This document shows positions 1 to 6,874 of a stretch of DNA of 32,498 nt, one piece after another. Origin of the DNA: a bacterium CG2_30_37_16 (lineage in GTDB: Bacteria; Patescibacteriota; CPR2); contig MNYC01000019.1 of assembly GCA_001872945.1 (NCBI GenBank), forward strand, positions 1-32,498, read 5' to 3'. The position numbers and the translations under genes are program-made. Positions within the stretch are counted from its first letter, which is position 1; every line of letters starts with the position of its first letter. Under the pieces are notes generated by a model. The model worked only from the letters and a program-made list of their open reading frames with translations, ran no database searches and was not told the origin of the DNA.

Positions 1-84
1 TTTTAAAAAATGATTCTTAGGAATAATACTATCATAAAGGAAGTCTCCAAAAAATGAATCGGTGGAATGTTTTTTAAAAGCCAT
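1..84 (-). CDS. Transposase, N-terminal fragment (cut by window edge)
   Basis: Reading leftwards from an ATG at position 84, 28 codons stay open to the window edge. A GGAGGG Shine-Dalgarno-like run lies 4-10 bases upstream of the ATG. The peptide begins MAFKKHSTDSFFGDFLYD and continues with IIPKNHFLK. This resembles, from memory, the opening of IS5/IS1182-type transposases, where an aromatic segment is followed by an 'IP.NH.L' motif. Only the N-terminus is visible, so neither the DDE residues nor the element ends can be checked. It could instead be a degraded copy, and the family assignment is tentative. Confidence 0.5.
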   Translation of the reverse strand, partial: MAFKKHSTDSFFGDFLYDSIIPKNHFLK

Positions 85-276
85 CTAACCCTCCAAAATT
101 AATAACTAACTTATTTATATTTTAGCTTCCTAAGGCCAAAATGTCAATCATTTTAGGGGCGTTTTCTAAGTTATTTAATGAGCCTTTTTTATGTTTTTTA
201 GACAGCTTTTTTTCAAGAAATTTTAAAAAAGTAAGGATTTTGGGGAGTTTTTCAACGGTCTCGGTTAATTAACCAG

Positions 277-305
277 TTGACAATGGAATTCTTTCATTAT
301 ATAAT
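277..305 (+). promoter_or_regulatory. Consensus sigma-70-type promoter of a candidate ncRNA
   Basis: TTGACA at 277-282 and TATAAT at 300-305 are separated by exactly 17 bp, matching the bacterial vegetative consensus at all twelve positions. Transcription should start near 312 and run rightwards. No plus-strand coding gene lies between here and the convergent gene ending at 558. This is the strongest promoter I see in the window. Confidence 0.8.
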
Positions 306-311
306 ACTACG

Positions 312-549
312 ATCCTTAAATATTTAGGGATCAAAACACCTCTTTCTTTGAGCGGCTAGCTCTTTACCAACAAAACTTATTTCTTCAAGTCAATTTGGTG
401 TGCCCCTTTTGGGCTTCTGCTCTTTTATGATTTATTTGGAAGAAACCTGGGGTGGCCTTCAGGAAAAATAAATCAGAAAATTCGCTCCGGATGATACTTT
501 TAAACTTCAAAACTTTAAACCTATCTACCCACTCCGGAGCTTTTCTTTT
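312..549 (+). ncRNA. Candidate stand-alone structured RNA of about 240 nt, unknown family
   Basis: The segment starts just after a perfect consensus promoter and ends at a hairpin with a T-rich tail. It contains no plausible plus-strand ORF with a ribosome binding site. Several helices can be drawn by eye: a near-palindrome at 311-332 (GATCC...GGATC), GAGC/GCTC at 350-362, ACCAA/TTGGT at 366-399, GCCC/GGGC at 402-414, and a long compound hairpin at 428-475. In the last, TGATTTATTT pairs with AAATAAATCA, with GAAG/CTTC and ACC/GGT inside. I see no SRP Alu/tetraloop core, no tmRNA tRNA-like end and no RNase P conserved core. A 6S-like RNA or a lineage-specific small RNA remains possible. The minus-strand 61-codon ORF over the same bases looks spurious. 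Confidence 0.5.
484..549 (+). terminator. Rho-independent terminator closing the candidate ncRNA
   Basis: GCTCCGGA (484-491) pairs with TCCGGAGC (533-540), and TTTTCTTTT follows directly. The loop is long (about 41 nt), so the stem may also be a domain of the RNA. The gene to its right is convergent and ends at 558, so the stem could also limit read-through into it. Confidence 0.6.
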
Positions 550-557
550 ACCCAATA

Positions 558-1682
558 TTAAAACCCCCAACCCCCACCGGTGAATTGAAGGGTAAAATAT
601 AGAAGAAGTGATGTAAACAGGATAAAAATAGCTGTAATGGTTATTTTATTTTTTATTTTAGACAAAATCATAAACATGGGAAAAACCATATAAGTGTATC
701 TGGCGTTACTGATTCCCCAACTATATGACGAAATAAAGAGAAGCGAGGATAAGGAATAAATACTGTAAGTTGTGGGTAAAATCCTAATACCAATTAAGGA
801 AACTATTAAGCTAAAAAAAACAAAAATGGCATTCCAGCCGTTTGTCATCATGTAATAATTATCGGAAATAGAACTCGTCTTAGAAGCTATTTCTTTTACA
901 GTGTTAAATGACTCGGAAAACGGCACAATCAAATGTTTGCCGGAATAAAAATTTTGAGCATATTCTTGCTGAAAAAACAAAGGATCGCCAAAGTAATATA
1001 AATTGATCATTAAATAAATAAAAAGACCGATGACTGGAAAAATTATTAAATTCATTTTGTTTCTCAGTTCGACTTTTTTTGAAAAAAACAGATAAAAAAT
1101 AACCGGCAATAAAACAATTCCGGATGTTCTGGTTAGAATTGCAAGACCTGCTAAAACGCTTGCCACTAAATACTTTTCTTTTCTGACATAATAAAAAAAC
1201 ATAATAACCAGCATCAAAAAAAGACCTTCGGTGTAAATTGTTCCCGTAAAATACGAAATAGGATACAAAATAAACAAAAAAGTGGCAATATATGCCCTTT
1301 TTTCGTCAAACTCTTTTTTTACCAGTTTAAATAAATAAATTGACGCTATCAAAGCACAAATTAAAGAGATTAATATTCCGGAACCGACTAAAGACAAGGG
1401 CGTTACAGAAGAAACCGCCTTAATAAGTATCGGGTAAAGCGGCGGGAAGTGGCTTAAAAATTTTTGATAATCTTCCGGATCATTAGGCGATGTATAACCA
1501 AACTCCGCTATAGTTTTATATGCCCTAGTGTCCCACCTATCCCAGATAGAAATTGCGGTTTCATCAGGATATTTTGTATAGTTAAAGTTAAATTCTGCCC
1601 AATAAAATAAAAAGGCCTTAATTAAAATAAAAACGCAAATTATAAAAATGTATTCCCGATTTTTCTTTAAGAATGGTTTCAT
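558..1682 (-). CDS. PIG-V-like GT-C membrane glycosyltransferase
   Basis: This 374-residue protein has a membrane helix from about residue 11, then a large extracytoplasmic loop with the motif WDRWDTRAYKTIAEFGY (about residues 46-62), followed by many hydrophobic segments to the C-terminus. The pattern W-D-x-W-x-x-x-x-Y-x-x-I-A-x-x-G-Y is typical of PIG-V/GT-C mannosyltransferases. These transfer a sugar from a polyprenyl-phosphate donor on the outer face of the membrane. The paired acidic residues near the first loop (PDETAISIWD) fit the GT-C catalytic site. The acceptor is unknown, and no other glycan genes are adjacent. There is no clear Shine-Dalgarno sequence: a TAAAAT hexamer (1690-1695) lies 7 nt before the ATG, so the message may be leaderless. 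The gene ends head-on against the candidate ncRNA. Confidence 0.75.
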   Translation of the reverse strand: MKPFLKKNREYIFIICVFILIKAFLFYWAEFNFNYTKYPDETAISIWDRWDTRAYKTIAEFGYTSPNDPEDYQKFLSHFPPLYPILIKAVSSVTPLSLVGSGILISLICALIASIYLFKLVKKEFDEKRAYIATFLFILYPISYFTGTIYTEGLFLMLVIMFFYYVRKEKYLVASVLAGLAILTRTSGIVLLPVIFYLFFSKKVELRNKMNLIIFPVIGLFIYLMINLYYFGDPLFFQQEYAQNFYSGKHLIVPFSESFNTVKEIASKTSSISDNYYMMTNGWNAIFVFFSLIVSLIGIRILPTTYSIYSLSSLLFISSYSWGISNARYTYMVFPMFMILSKIKNKITITAIFILFTSLLLYFTLQFTGGGWGF

Positions 1683-1710
1683 TAATTTTATTTTACACTA
1701 TTTTGTGCAG

Positions 1711-1992
1711 TCATTGCGAGGTAACTGTTTACAACCCTCGTTGTCATCCCAGACCTGATCTGGGATCCAGAAAATATGGATTCCGGATCAAATGATTGTA
1801 TTTTCTAAAGGAATGTCCGGGATGACAAATAACGGCGGGGAAATTTTGAGATCAAATTTGAGGGGTTGCAGGCAGTTACATTTCGAGGAGTAATCGACGA
1901 AGCAATCTCCTTATACTTGAAACAAGATTGCCACGTCCGGCAACTGCCGGACTCGCCTGCGACTTGCCGAGACGGGCCTGTCTCGCAATGAC
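1711..1992. repeat. Nested palindromic repeat cluster filling the 1683-2033 gap
   Basis: The outer boundaries are inverted copies of TCATTGCGAG (1711-1720) and CTCGCAATGA (1982-1991). Inside, GTAACTG...CAACCCTC (from about 1722) is mirrored by GAGGGGTTGCAGGCAGTTAC (1860-1879). Inside that sits a complete 86-bp element (1742-1827). A third motif, GAAGCAATCTCC (1900-1911), is mirrored by AAGATTGCC (1924-1932). The arrangement looks like repeat insertion into repeat. No gene is visible here. Confidence 0.65.
1742..1827. repeat. 86-bp palindromic repeat, copy 1 of family A
   Basis: It begins TGTCATCCC and ends GGGATGACA. The left half holds a small stem (CCCAGA...TCTGGG). The right half has the core GATTCCGGATCAAATGATTG, then a short AT spacer and GAATGTCCGG, so a second internal inverted repeat TTCCGGA/TCCGG is present. 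The second copy (2694-2779) has exactly the same length. A partial third copy lies at 18482-18533. Confidence 0.75.
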
Positions 1993-1998
1993 AAGGTA

Positions 1999-2026
1999 AT
2001 AAAAAAGGTCAGGCGTTTGCCTGACC
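1999..2026 (-). terminator. Rho-independent terminator of the 131-aa orphan gene
   Basis: GGTCAGGC (2007-2014) and GCCTGACC (2019-2026) form a perfect 8-bp stem with a 4-nt loop. Read on the minus strand, six T residues follow. The stem starts 8 bp beyond the stop codon of the 2034-2429 gene. Confidence 0.85.
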
Positions 2027-2033
2027 GGTAAAA

Positions 2034-2429
2034 TTAACCATTTTCCTTAACTTCTGCAACTTTTGACAACACATTTGCCAACACTTGTGCTGCTTGTTTT
2101 CTTTCATTTGCGTATTGAATTAGCATAAATTGCCCTGGTTTAGCTTTTACCATCTTTGCTTTTGAAACAAATTCTTCCAACATTTTAATGCATTCATTCT
2201 CGACACTACCCGTAAAACCATTTTCGTATTTAGGAGTTAAACCAATAGAAATATCTACGTTATGCTTAAGCGCCGATTCATCAAGCGACATGCTCTGCCG
2301 GATATCTTCCCTAAAACTCTTTTGTTTTTCTTTAGGCCATTCCATGTATTCGGATTCAACATCTACTGCATCTAAAACATCTATTTCCGGATAAATATTC
2401 ATCAGTGTGCAAGTAATATCAATCTTCAT
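2034..2429 (-). CDS. Hypothetical protein, 131 aa
   Basis: I do not recognise this protein. It has no signal peptide or membrane helix and no cysteine cluster (cysteines at about 7 and 80), and is rich in charged residues with a predicted helical C-terminal half (KQAAQVLANVLSKVAEVKENG region). An acidic N-terminal stretch runs through DVLDAVDVESEYMEWPKEKQ. The ATG follows a run of seven A residues and only a weak ACGGA ribosome site. A short upstream ORF (MKMREEQQAGRKK...) overlaps this start in another frame across the A-run, so an N-terminal extension lost by slippage is conceivable. A strong terminator directly downstream supports this being a real transcription unit. A cytoplasmic location is inferred from the lack of targeting signals. 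Confidence 0.6.
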   Translation of the reverse strand: MKIDITCTLMNIYPEIDVLDAVDVESEYMEWPKEKQKSFREDIRQSMSLDESALKHNVDISIGLTPKYENGFTGSVENECIKMLEEFVSKAKMVKAKPGQFMLIQYANERKQAAQVLANVLSKVAEVKENG

Positions 2430-2484
2430 TTTTTTTCCGTCCAGCTTGTTGTTCTTCTCTCATTTTCATTTTCCGCTTTAAATC

Positions 2485-2601
2485 TCATATAAAATATTTA
2501 TTCCCATAAATATTGTACAAAGCGGCGCCGATAGCAACTTCTTTAGTAACTTCGACAAACGGGTAGGCGCCGGAATAAGCCGCAATTTTTGTCTTCGCCA
2601 T
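2485..2601 (-). CDS. Small orphan protein, 38 aa
   Basis: The reading frame is open from further upstream, but the best start is the ATG at 2601, preceded by GGAAGGTGAT at a normal distance. That start gives a 38-residue peptide, MAKTKIAAYSGAYPF followed by VEVTKEVAIGAALYNIYGNKYFI. It is rich in Ala, Tyr and Ile, has basic residues at both ends and no cysteine, and the hydrophobic stretch is too short and broken for a confident membrane helix. The strong ribosome site is the main argument that it is translated. It could be a structural micropeptide or a small regulatory peptide; no function is assigned. Confidence 0.5.
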   Translation of the reverse strand: MAKTKIAAYSGAYPFVEVTKEVAIGAALYNIYGNKYFI

Positions 2602-2693
2602 AGTTATCACCTTCCAAATTTTATTTTTTAATGAGCAATTACCCTTAAACTTATAATATAAAATGGTATGATTTAGAAGATGAAGCACAAAGC

Positions 2694-2779
2694 TGTCATT
2701 CCCAACTTGATTGGGAATCCAGAAAAAATAGATTCCGGATCTATTGATTGTATTTATTAATTGAATGTCCGGAATGACA
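2694..2779. repeat. 86-bp palindromic repeat, copy 2 of family A
   Basis: It begins TGTCATTCCC and ends GGAATGACA, with the internal left stem CCCAA...TTGGG and the core GATTCCGGATCTATTGATTG. It is the same length as copy 1. It abuts the DUF2103-like gene: the last A of the repeat is the A of an in-frame ATG (2779-2781), so the element forms the immediate upstream region of that gene. Confidence 0.75.
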
Positions 2780-2790
2780 TGAAGGAATTA

Positions 2791-3042
2791 ATGAAGCATA
2801 GAATAAACAAAGTAAAAAGAGAACATTCGTTAATTGATGGCGCCATTAAAGCATTAAGTCCTTTAATTAATGATGAAGAAGTTACAAGCATTTTGCCCGG
2901 ACTAATTACCAAAAGCCGGACCTTCACCAAAACCGAACTAACCTTTCAATATAATACCGAGACGGGAGAAAAGTGGTTAATAAAAGGTCACGGCGCCGTG
3001 CAGGAAATTTTTGTGATCCGCCAAGAAAGGAATCGTGAATAA
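2791..3042 (+). CDS. DUF2103-like predicted metal-binding protein
   Basis: This is an 83-residue protein with the pattern KREHSLIDG near the N-terminus, then ILPGLITKS, a beta-rich middle (TELTFQYNTETGEKWLIKG) and GAVQEIFVI near the end. The order 'REHS-I-G ... I-PG-I ... G-AVQE-F-V' matches what I recall of DUF2103, a family described as putative metal-binding. I chose the ATG at 2791 because AAGGA lies 4 nt upstream. An in-frame ATG at 2779 starts inside the 86-bp repeat and is possible. The repeat appears to have landed directly upstream, so the native promoter may be lost or replaced. The only candidate metal ligands I see are the histidines (REHS and GHG). The family call is from memory. 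Confidence 0.6.
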   Translation: MKHRINKVKREHSLIDGAIKALSPLINDEEVTSILPGLITKSRTFTKTELTFQYNTETGEKWLIKGHGAVQEIFVIRQERNRE

Positions 3043-3437
3043 CGTATTAAGAATTAAGTATAAGAATGTAGAATAAGGAATAAAGCAAAGAAAACCTATA
3101 TTCTAATATTCTGTATTCCCATTCTTGGGGCTTTATACTTTATTCTTTATTCATTTTACTGGAAACGCCCTCCCTTAATCCCCTCCCATCAAGAGAGGGG
3201 GATAGCTGCAGTTTTTTTTAACTGGCCTGTCCTGTCTTCGACTCCGAAGTCGCTCACTTCATGGTGACTCAGCGGAACCATACTCGAGGAGAGCTTACCG
3301 AAGGGTTTTTTGTTTACTGATTCCTGGTTACTGTTTCCTGTCCTGAACATTTTTTTTATTCAATTGAGCACGATATATTATCACTAATGTCTCAAACAAT
3401 CTAACGCAAAACCTAACGACTGTCTAAAAAATTAGCG
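3043..3437. other. Non-coding gap with degraded repeats
   Basis: No gene is visible. The left part (3043-3160) is an AT-rich imperfect inverted repeat (AGTATAAGAATGTAGAATAAGG mirrored by TATTCCC...TTTATACTTTATTC). The middle (3168-3206) is the pyrimidine-rich sequence CCCTCCCTTAATCCCC followed by AGAGAGGGGG, a common dispersed motif. The right part (3235-3305) contains CTTCGACTCCGAAGTCG, a palindromic run. No promoter or terminator stands out. Confidence 0.5.
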
Positions 3438-4646
3438 CTAAATCTTTTTTCTTATCATAGAAAATTCGGAATATTCCTGCCCCATTTTCACCCAAACAAT
3501 ATGGTCTTTGGTCCCCGGATTTGCTATTGCTACCTGTCCGTTTTTATCAAAAATGTCTAAAATTTTGTCATGAAAAACTTCATCCGGCGTTAAAACTTCA
3601 ACGTCATCCCCCACCTTATACTGATTTCTTGTTAGCAGCTTTGCGCCCGCTTTTTCGTTCTTTTCGATGACCCCAAGAAGATTATATTTTCTTATCGATA
3701 CCCTATCCGGATAAACCTCGCCCTCTTTTGCCTTGCCCAGTAAAAACCCGGTTGTATAGCCGCGATAGTTAATTTTCTCGGTTTCTTCTAAAAGTTCCGG
3801 CAAAACTGCTTTTAACTTACCCTTTTTAATCCCCTCTATGGCATGTTTATAGGCATAAGCGATTGATGCCACGTAATATTCGCTTTTATTGCGTCCTTCC
3901 ACCTTAAAACCGGTAACTCCTGCTTCCGCAAGTTTATCTAAATGGTCAATAAGCCTTAAGTCTTTAGAATTAAAGATATAAGTCCCTTTTTCGTCCTCTT
4001 CTATCGGAAAAAACTCTCCGGGCCTTAACCTTTCCTCTATTTGACCTTTATAAAGCCAGCGGCAAGGCTGGGCACAATCACCCTGATTTGCTTCCCGGCC
4101 CGTCATTACGGCTGAAAGAAGACATCTGCCTGAATATGAAACACACATTGCTCCATGAACAAAAACCTCTAATTCAATATCCGGCACTTTATTATGAATT
4201 TCTTTTATTTCTTGGGTAGTAAGTTCACGGGCTAAAACAATGCGTTTAACGCCTAAATCCTTCCAGAATTTGACCGATTGCCAATTGGTGGTATTAGCCT
4301 GCGTTGAAAGATGAATTGGAACATCAGAATTTTCTCTAACAAAATTTATGACTCCCGGATCGGAAGCAATGATGGCGTCCGGCCCGAATGCGGCAATTTT
4401 TTTAATATCTTCCTCAATTTTCTCCAAATTGTAATTATGAGCAAATATATTGAAAGTTACGTAAAACTTTTTGCCCAAACTATGGGCTAAATCTATGGCT
4501 TCTTTTAAGGTATTAAAATCAAAATCCACCTCCGCCTTTCGAAGACTGTATTTGGCCAGACCGCCATAACAAGCATTGGCGCCATACAAATAAGCAATTT
4601 TTGCTTTATATAAATCCCCTGCCGGTAAAATTAATTCTGATTTCAT
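3438..4646 (-). CDS. U32 family peptidase-like protein (YegQ/TrhP/RlhA type)
   Basis: This 402-residue TIM-barrel-type protein begins MKSELILPAGDLYKAKIAY. It contains the U32 signature around residues 157-198: ELEVFVHGAMCVSYSGRC, then GREANQGDCAQPCRW. Four cysteines (about 168, 175, 191, 195) match those conserved in the YegQ/RlhA branch, whose characterised bacterial members act in tRNA or rRNA hydroxylation rather than proteolysis. I therefore favour an RNA-modification role over the collagenase label. The frame runs open 42 codons further upstream, but the ATG at 4646 is preferred. A clear promoter (TTGAAA, 17 bp, TATAAT) ends only 9 nt before it and would cut off the upstream codons, making the message leaderless or nearly so. 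No downstream terminator is obvious. Confidence 0.85.
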   Translation of the reverse strand: MKSELILPAGDLYKAKIAYLYGANACYGGLAKYSLRKAEVDFDFNTLKEAIDLAHSLGKKFYVTFNIFAHNYNLEKIEEDIKKIAAFGPDAIIASDPGVINFVRENSDVPIHLSTQANTTNWQSVKFWKDLGVKRIVLARELTTQEIKEIHNKVPDIELEVFVHGAMCVSYSGRCLLSAVMTGREANQGDCAQPCRWLYKGQIEERLRPGEFFPIEEDEKGTYIFNSKDLRLIDHLDKLAEAGVTGFKVEGRNKSEYYVASIAYAYKHAIEGIKKGKLKAVLPELLEETEKINYRGYTTGFLLGKAKEGEVYPDRVSIRKYNLLGVIEKNEKAGAKLLTRNQYKVGDDVEVLTPDEVFHDKILDIFDKNGQVAIANPGTKDHIVWVKMGQEYSEFSMIRKKI

Positions 4647-4655
4647 AGTCAGAAT

Positions 4656-4684
4656 ATTATAAAGGAAATTGACTATTTTTTCAA
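4656..4684 (-). promoter_or_regulatory. Promoter of the U32 gene, predicted near-leaderless
   Basis: On the minus strand, TTGAAA (4679-4684), a 17-bp spacer and TATAAT (4656-4661) are followed after 9 nt by the ATG at 4646. The start point expected at about 4649 leaves a leader of 0-4 nt. Confidence 0.7.
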
Positions 4685-5168
4685 CACTAACGCGGGTTTC
4701 CACTTTATTATTGTTCGACTCCTCAAAGAGGGTGGAGAACTTGAAGCTCCGAACTTCAGGGCTTCGTTTCACTTCGCTCGAAGAATAATTCCGAGTGATT
4801 AATGCTAGGTTTGAAATGCGTGACTAAGCAGGCTTCCCTCTTAGCTCTATCTATTTTTTCCCGCCCCCCACAGTCAAAGGAAGGAAGAAACGAACGATTT
4901 CTCAAAAAAATTCCTACCGGAGGCCGTATGGCCGTGAGGGCGATCCGGAGGAGCGGCAATTTTTTTGTGAACGAATGAGTGCTAATTCCGACACTTTGGC
5001 GAGGACAGTCGAAAGTTTTTGGTCCTTTTCCAAAAAAGGACAATAAATTTTATTTATTCTGGATTCCCGCCTCCGCGGGAATGACAGGAAAGGGGATGAC
5101 AGAAGAGATTGCCGCACTTCCTACGGTCGTTCGCCCCGACCTCCTTGTCGGGGACAATTTAAGTACAA
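4685..5168. repeat. Non-coding gap with mixed palindromic repeats
   Basis: No gene is supported; ORFs in both directions here look like repeat translations. An inverted pair AAAAAAATTCC (4902 on) and GGCAATTTTTTT (to about 4970) encloses GGCCGTATGGCC and two copies of CCGGAGG, so it could terminate transcription both ways. A dRS3-like palindrome, ATTCCCGC-CTCC-GCGGGAAT, sits at 5063-5082. At 5107-5133, GATTGCCGCACTTCCTACGG resembles the reverse complement of the 4945-4965 segment. CCCCGAC...GTCGGGG lies at 5135-5154. Confidence 0.5.
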
Positions 5169-5195
5169 AAAAAGCAGCTTGTTCGGCTGCTTTTT
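5169..5195 (-). terminator. Terminator of the foldase gene, probably bidirectional
   Basis: AGCAGC (5173-5178) pairs with GCTGCT (5186-5191), and the flanking A/T runs extend the stem. T runs follow on both strands (seven on the minus side). It lies about 55 bp beyond the foldase stop codon. Confidence 0.8.
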
Positions 5196-5248
5196 AAAAA
5201 ACTAATTATCTTTCGGACTTATCTACTCCTGTCCATCACTATCCTCCT

Positions 5249-6163
5249 TTAAAATAGATATTTTTTAATATCGGCGTTTTTCTTTTGAGCGTCTAGCCAA
5301 TCCTGAAAACTTTTGCCTTTAATTAGGATATGTCTTGCTTTAATTTCTTTATCTTTAATATCCGTTACTTGGATAATATGATAACCATACACCGTTTTTA
5401 CAATGCCGGAAATTTCATCCTTCCTTAGCGCAAATGCGGCATCTTCAAATTCTTTTACCATCTTGCCTTTGCCAAAATAACCTAAATCACCACCATTAGC
5501 CGCAGATGAATCCATGCTGTATTTTTTGGCAAGATCGCCAAATTTTGACGGATCAGCCTTAACTTCGGCTAAAATTTGTGTTGCCTTATCTTTAGCTTCT
5601 TTGTTTTGACTATCGTCGCCGGTAATTTTTTCGGCAACTTTCTGTCTTAAAGTTGTGTAATAAATCTGATTTTTGAAATCCTGAATGGACCACTTGTAGT
5701 AATTTGCCAAAACCTTTTTAAGTTCAGCCTCACCGCCATTGGCCTGCTCTAGCCTTTTGTATTCATTATTGACGTCTTCAGTGGACACTTTTATCCCGTT
5801 AGTGCCGGCAAATTGGCCGATAATGAGGTCTTCTATAAGCTGGGTTGATATTTTATCCTGCAAGTCGGAATAGGTTTTTTTGCCCTCAGTGGAATTAAAA
5901 TCTACCTTCTTGGCTTCCTTCTGGAAATTGACAATTGCATTCAATTTGTCGTTGTATTCCTTCACCGTTACCGTGTCGCCGTTCACTTTTATGGCCGGGT
6001 ATGGGACAACTTCGGTTGCAAAATCCACAACTTTGTTTTTCCAATGATATTTATAAATCCCCAAAGCCATTACTCCTACCGCTACGATCACTAAAAGTAC
6101 GGCCGCACCGACAACGATAGAGGTAATTTTTAATTTTTTTCCTTTAAAAGAAATTTTAGCCAT
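5249..6163 (-). CDS. Membrane-anchored parvulin-type peptidyl-prolyl isomerase (PrsA/SurA-like foldase)
   Basis: This 304-residue protein has a basic N-terminus and one membrane helix (about 13-36), so the bulk lies outside the membrane. A SurA_N-like helical region follows (about 60-185; VNGDTVTVKEYNDKL, QLIEDLIIGQFA). The PPIC/rotamase region (about 187-270) has the hallmark pieces FGDLAKKYSMDSSAANGGDL, GYFGKGKMVKEFEDAAFAL and TVYGYHIIQV. It should help fold exported proteins, plausibly pilins or envelope enzymes in this window. AAGGAG sits 8 nt before the ATG, so initiation is by Shine-Dalgarno, unlike many neighbours. One odd point: the first parvulin strand motif (ARHILIK) is not before the domain but at the C-terminus (about 278-284). 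Confidence 0.88.
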   Translation of the reverse strand: MAKISFKGKKLKITSIVVGAAVLLVIVAVGVMALGIYKYHWKNKVVDFATEVVPYPAIKVNGDTVTVKEYNDKLNAIVNFQKEAKKVDFNSTEGKKTYSDLQDKISTQLIEDLIIGQFAGTNGIKVSTEDVNNEYKRLEQANGGEAELKKVLANYYKWSIQDFKNQIYYTTLRQKVAEKITGDDSQNKEAKDKATQILAEVKADPSKFGDLAKKYSMDSSAANGGDLGYFGKGKMVKEFEDAAFALRKDEISGIVKTVYGYHIIQVTDIKDKEIKARHILIKGKSFQDWLDAQKKNADIKKYLF

Positions 6164-6231
6164 TTTTAATACTCCTTAAGTATCATTATTAGAATACTAT
6201 ATTTTATATTTTTTTTCAATCCACCAAAATA

Positions 6232-6756
6232 CTATTCATTATCTTTGGTTATCATGCGCACAACTTCCTCAGACGTTACTTTAGAGTTTTTTGGCCTTGC
6301 GACTAATATTAAATCCCTGGCATCTGACGGATGTTTTACGTCATATAAATCTAGTGTAAGGCCTATGCCGATAACATGCAATGTCCCATAATGGGCCATA
6401 TTGGCCGCCATGCCGATTTGTTCGTATGTAATATCTAAAATTCTGTCCAATTGAAGTTCTTTGACTTCTTTTTTGAAAATTCCACTTTGCTCGATGCAAA
6501 TAAGCCGCTTGTTAGTAACTATGTAATTTGTAAAATACCAAAGAAGCCAGCGATATAAACTCCAGCTCCAAATATAAGTGAGTACTAAGAAAGATAATAA
6601 CTGCAAAATAGTGCTTTTCAAAAAGAAAACTCCGCATAAACCAAAAATAGTACCAAAAGGCAGACCATAAAACGCCCACAGTCTTTCTGCATAAAGACTG
6701 CCTTTTAGAACTTCTACTTCTTTCTCTCCCGGCTTTAAATCCACCGATAACTGCAT
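6232..6756 (-). CDS. PH-domain (bPH_2/YdbS-like) membrane protein
   Basis: This 174-residue protein starts with a soluble segment containing LKPGEKEVEVLKGSLY. Two adjacent hydrophobic helices follow (about 32-65), then the bacterial PH signature NYIVTNKRLICIEQSGIFKKE with LDRILDITYEQIG. The family is widespread and membrane-associated; its role is not settled. I prefer the ATG at 6756 (seventh codon of the longest frame, which starts at 6774). A TAGCCA, 17 bp, TATTAT promoter ends exactly 6 nt before it, and there is no Shine-Dalgarno before either ATG. If the start is 6774, the protein gains MVYYKV. Confidence 0.72.
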   Translation of the reverse strand: MQLSVDLKPGEKEVEVLKGSLYAERLWAFYGLPFGTIFGLCGVFFLKSTILQLLSFLVLTYIWSWSLYRWLLWYFTNYIVTNKRLICIEQSGIFKKEVKELQLDRILDITYEQIGMAANMAHYGTLHVIGIGLTLDLYDVKHPSDARDLILVARPKNSKVTSEEVVRMITKDNE

Positions 6757-6762
6757 AACTTT

Positions 6763-6791
6763 ATAATAAACCATTAAAAGCCCGCTGGCTA
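6763..6791 (-). promoter_or_regulatory. Predicted leaderless promoter of the PH-domain gene
   Basis: On the minus strand, TAGCCA (6786-6791) and TATTAT (6763-6768) are 17 bp apart, with 6 nt between the -10 and the ATG at 6756. The -35 matches consensus at four of six positions. Confidence 0.5.
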
Positions 6792-6811
6792 GACAGAAAA
6801 TTACACTATGG

Positions 6812-6838
6812 GTAGCTTAAAAAAAGCTACTTTTTTTT
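6812..6838 (+). terminator. Plus-oriented terminator without an assigned gene
   Basis: GTAGCTT (6812-6818), a 5-nt A loop, AAGCTAC (6824-6830) and eight T residues form a textbook intrinsic terminator for rightward transcription. All genes around it run leftwards. On the minus strand the hairpin is followed by CCCATAG, not a T run. Confidence 0.6.
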
Positions 6839-6874
6839 AAAACCTAAACTATTGTCCTCAGACTTATTGTGGCA

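Noticed and set aside
385-570. Minus-strand 61-codon ORF overlapping the candidate ncRNA
   Set aside because: No ribosome site, overlaps both a terminator stem and the end of the glycosyltransferase gene, and the composition is not protein-like.
3224-3330. Stretch resembling a structured RNA before the U32 gene's end
   Set aside because: Only the short CTTCGACTCCGAAGTCG palindrome holds up; no promoter or terminator, and it looks like decayed repeat.
4756-5197. Three overlapping ORFs in the 4685-5168 gap
   Set aside because: They translate palindromic repeats (for example SFPRRRESR-type peptide) and have no ribosome sites.
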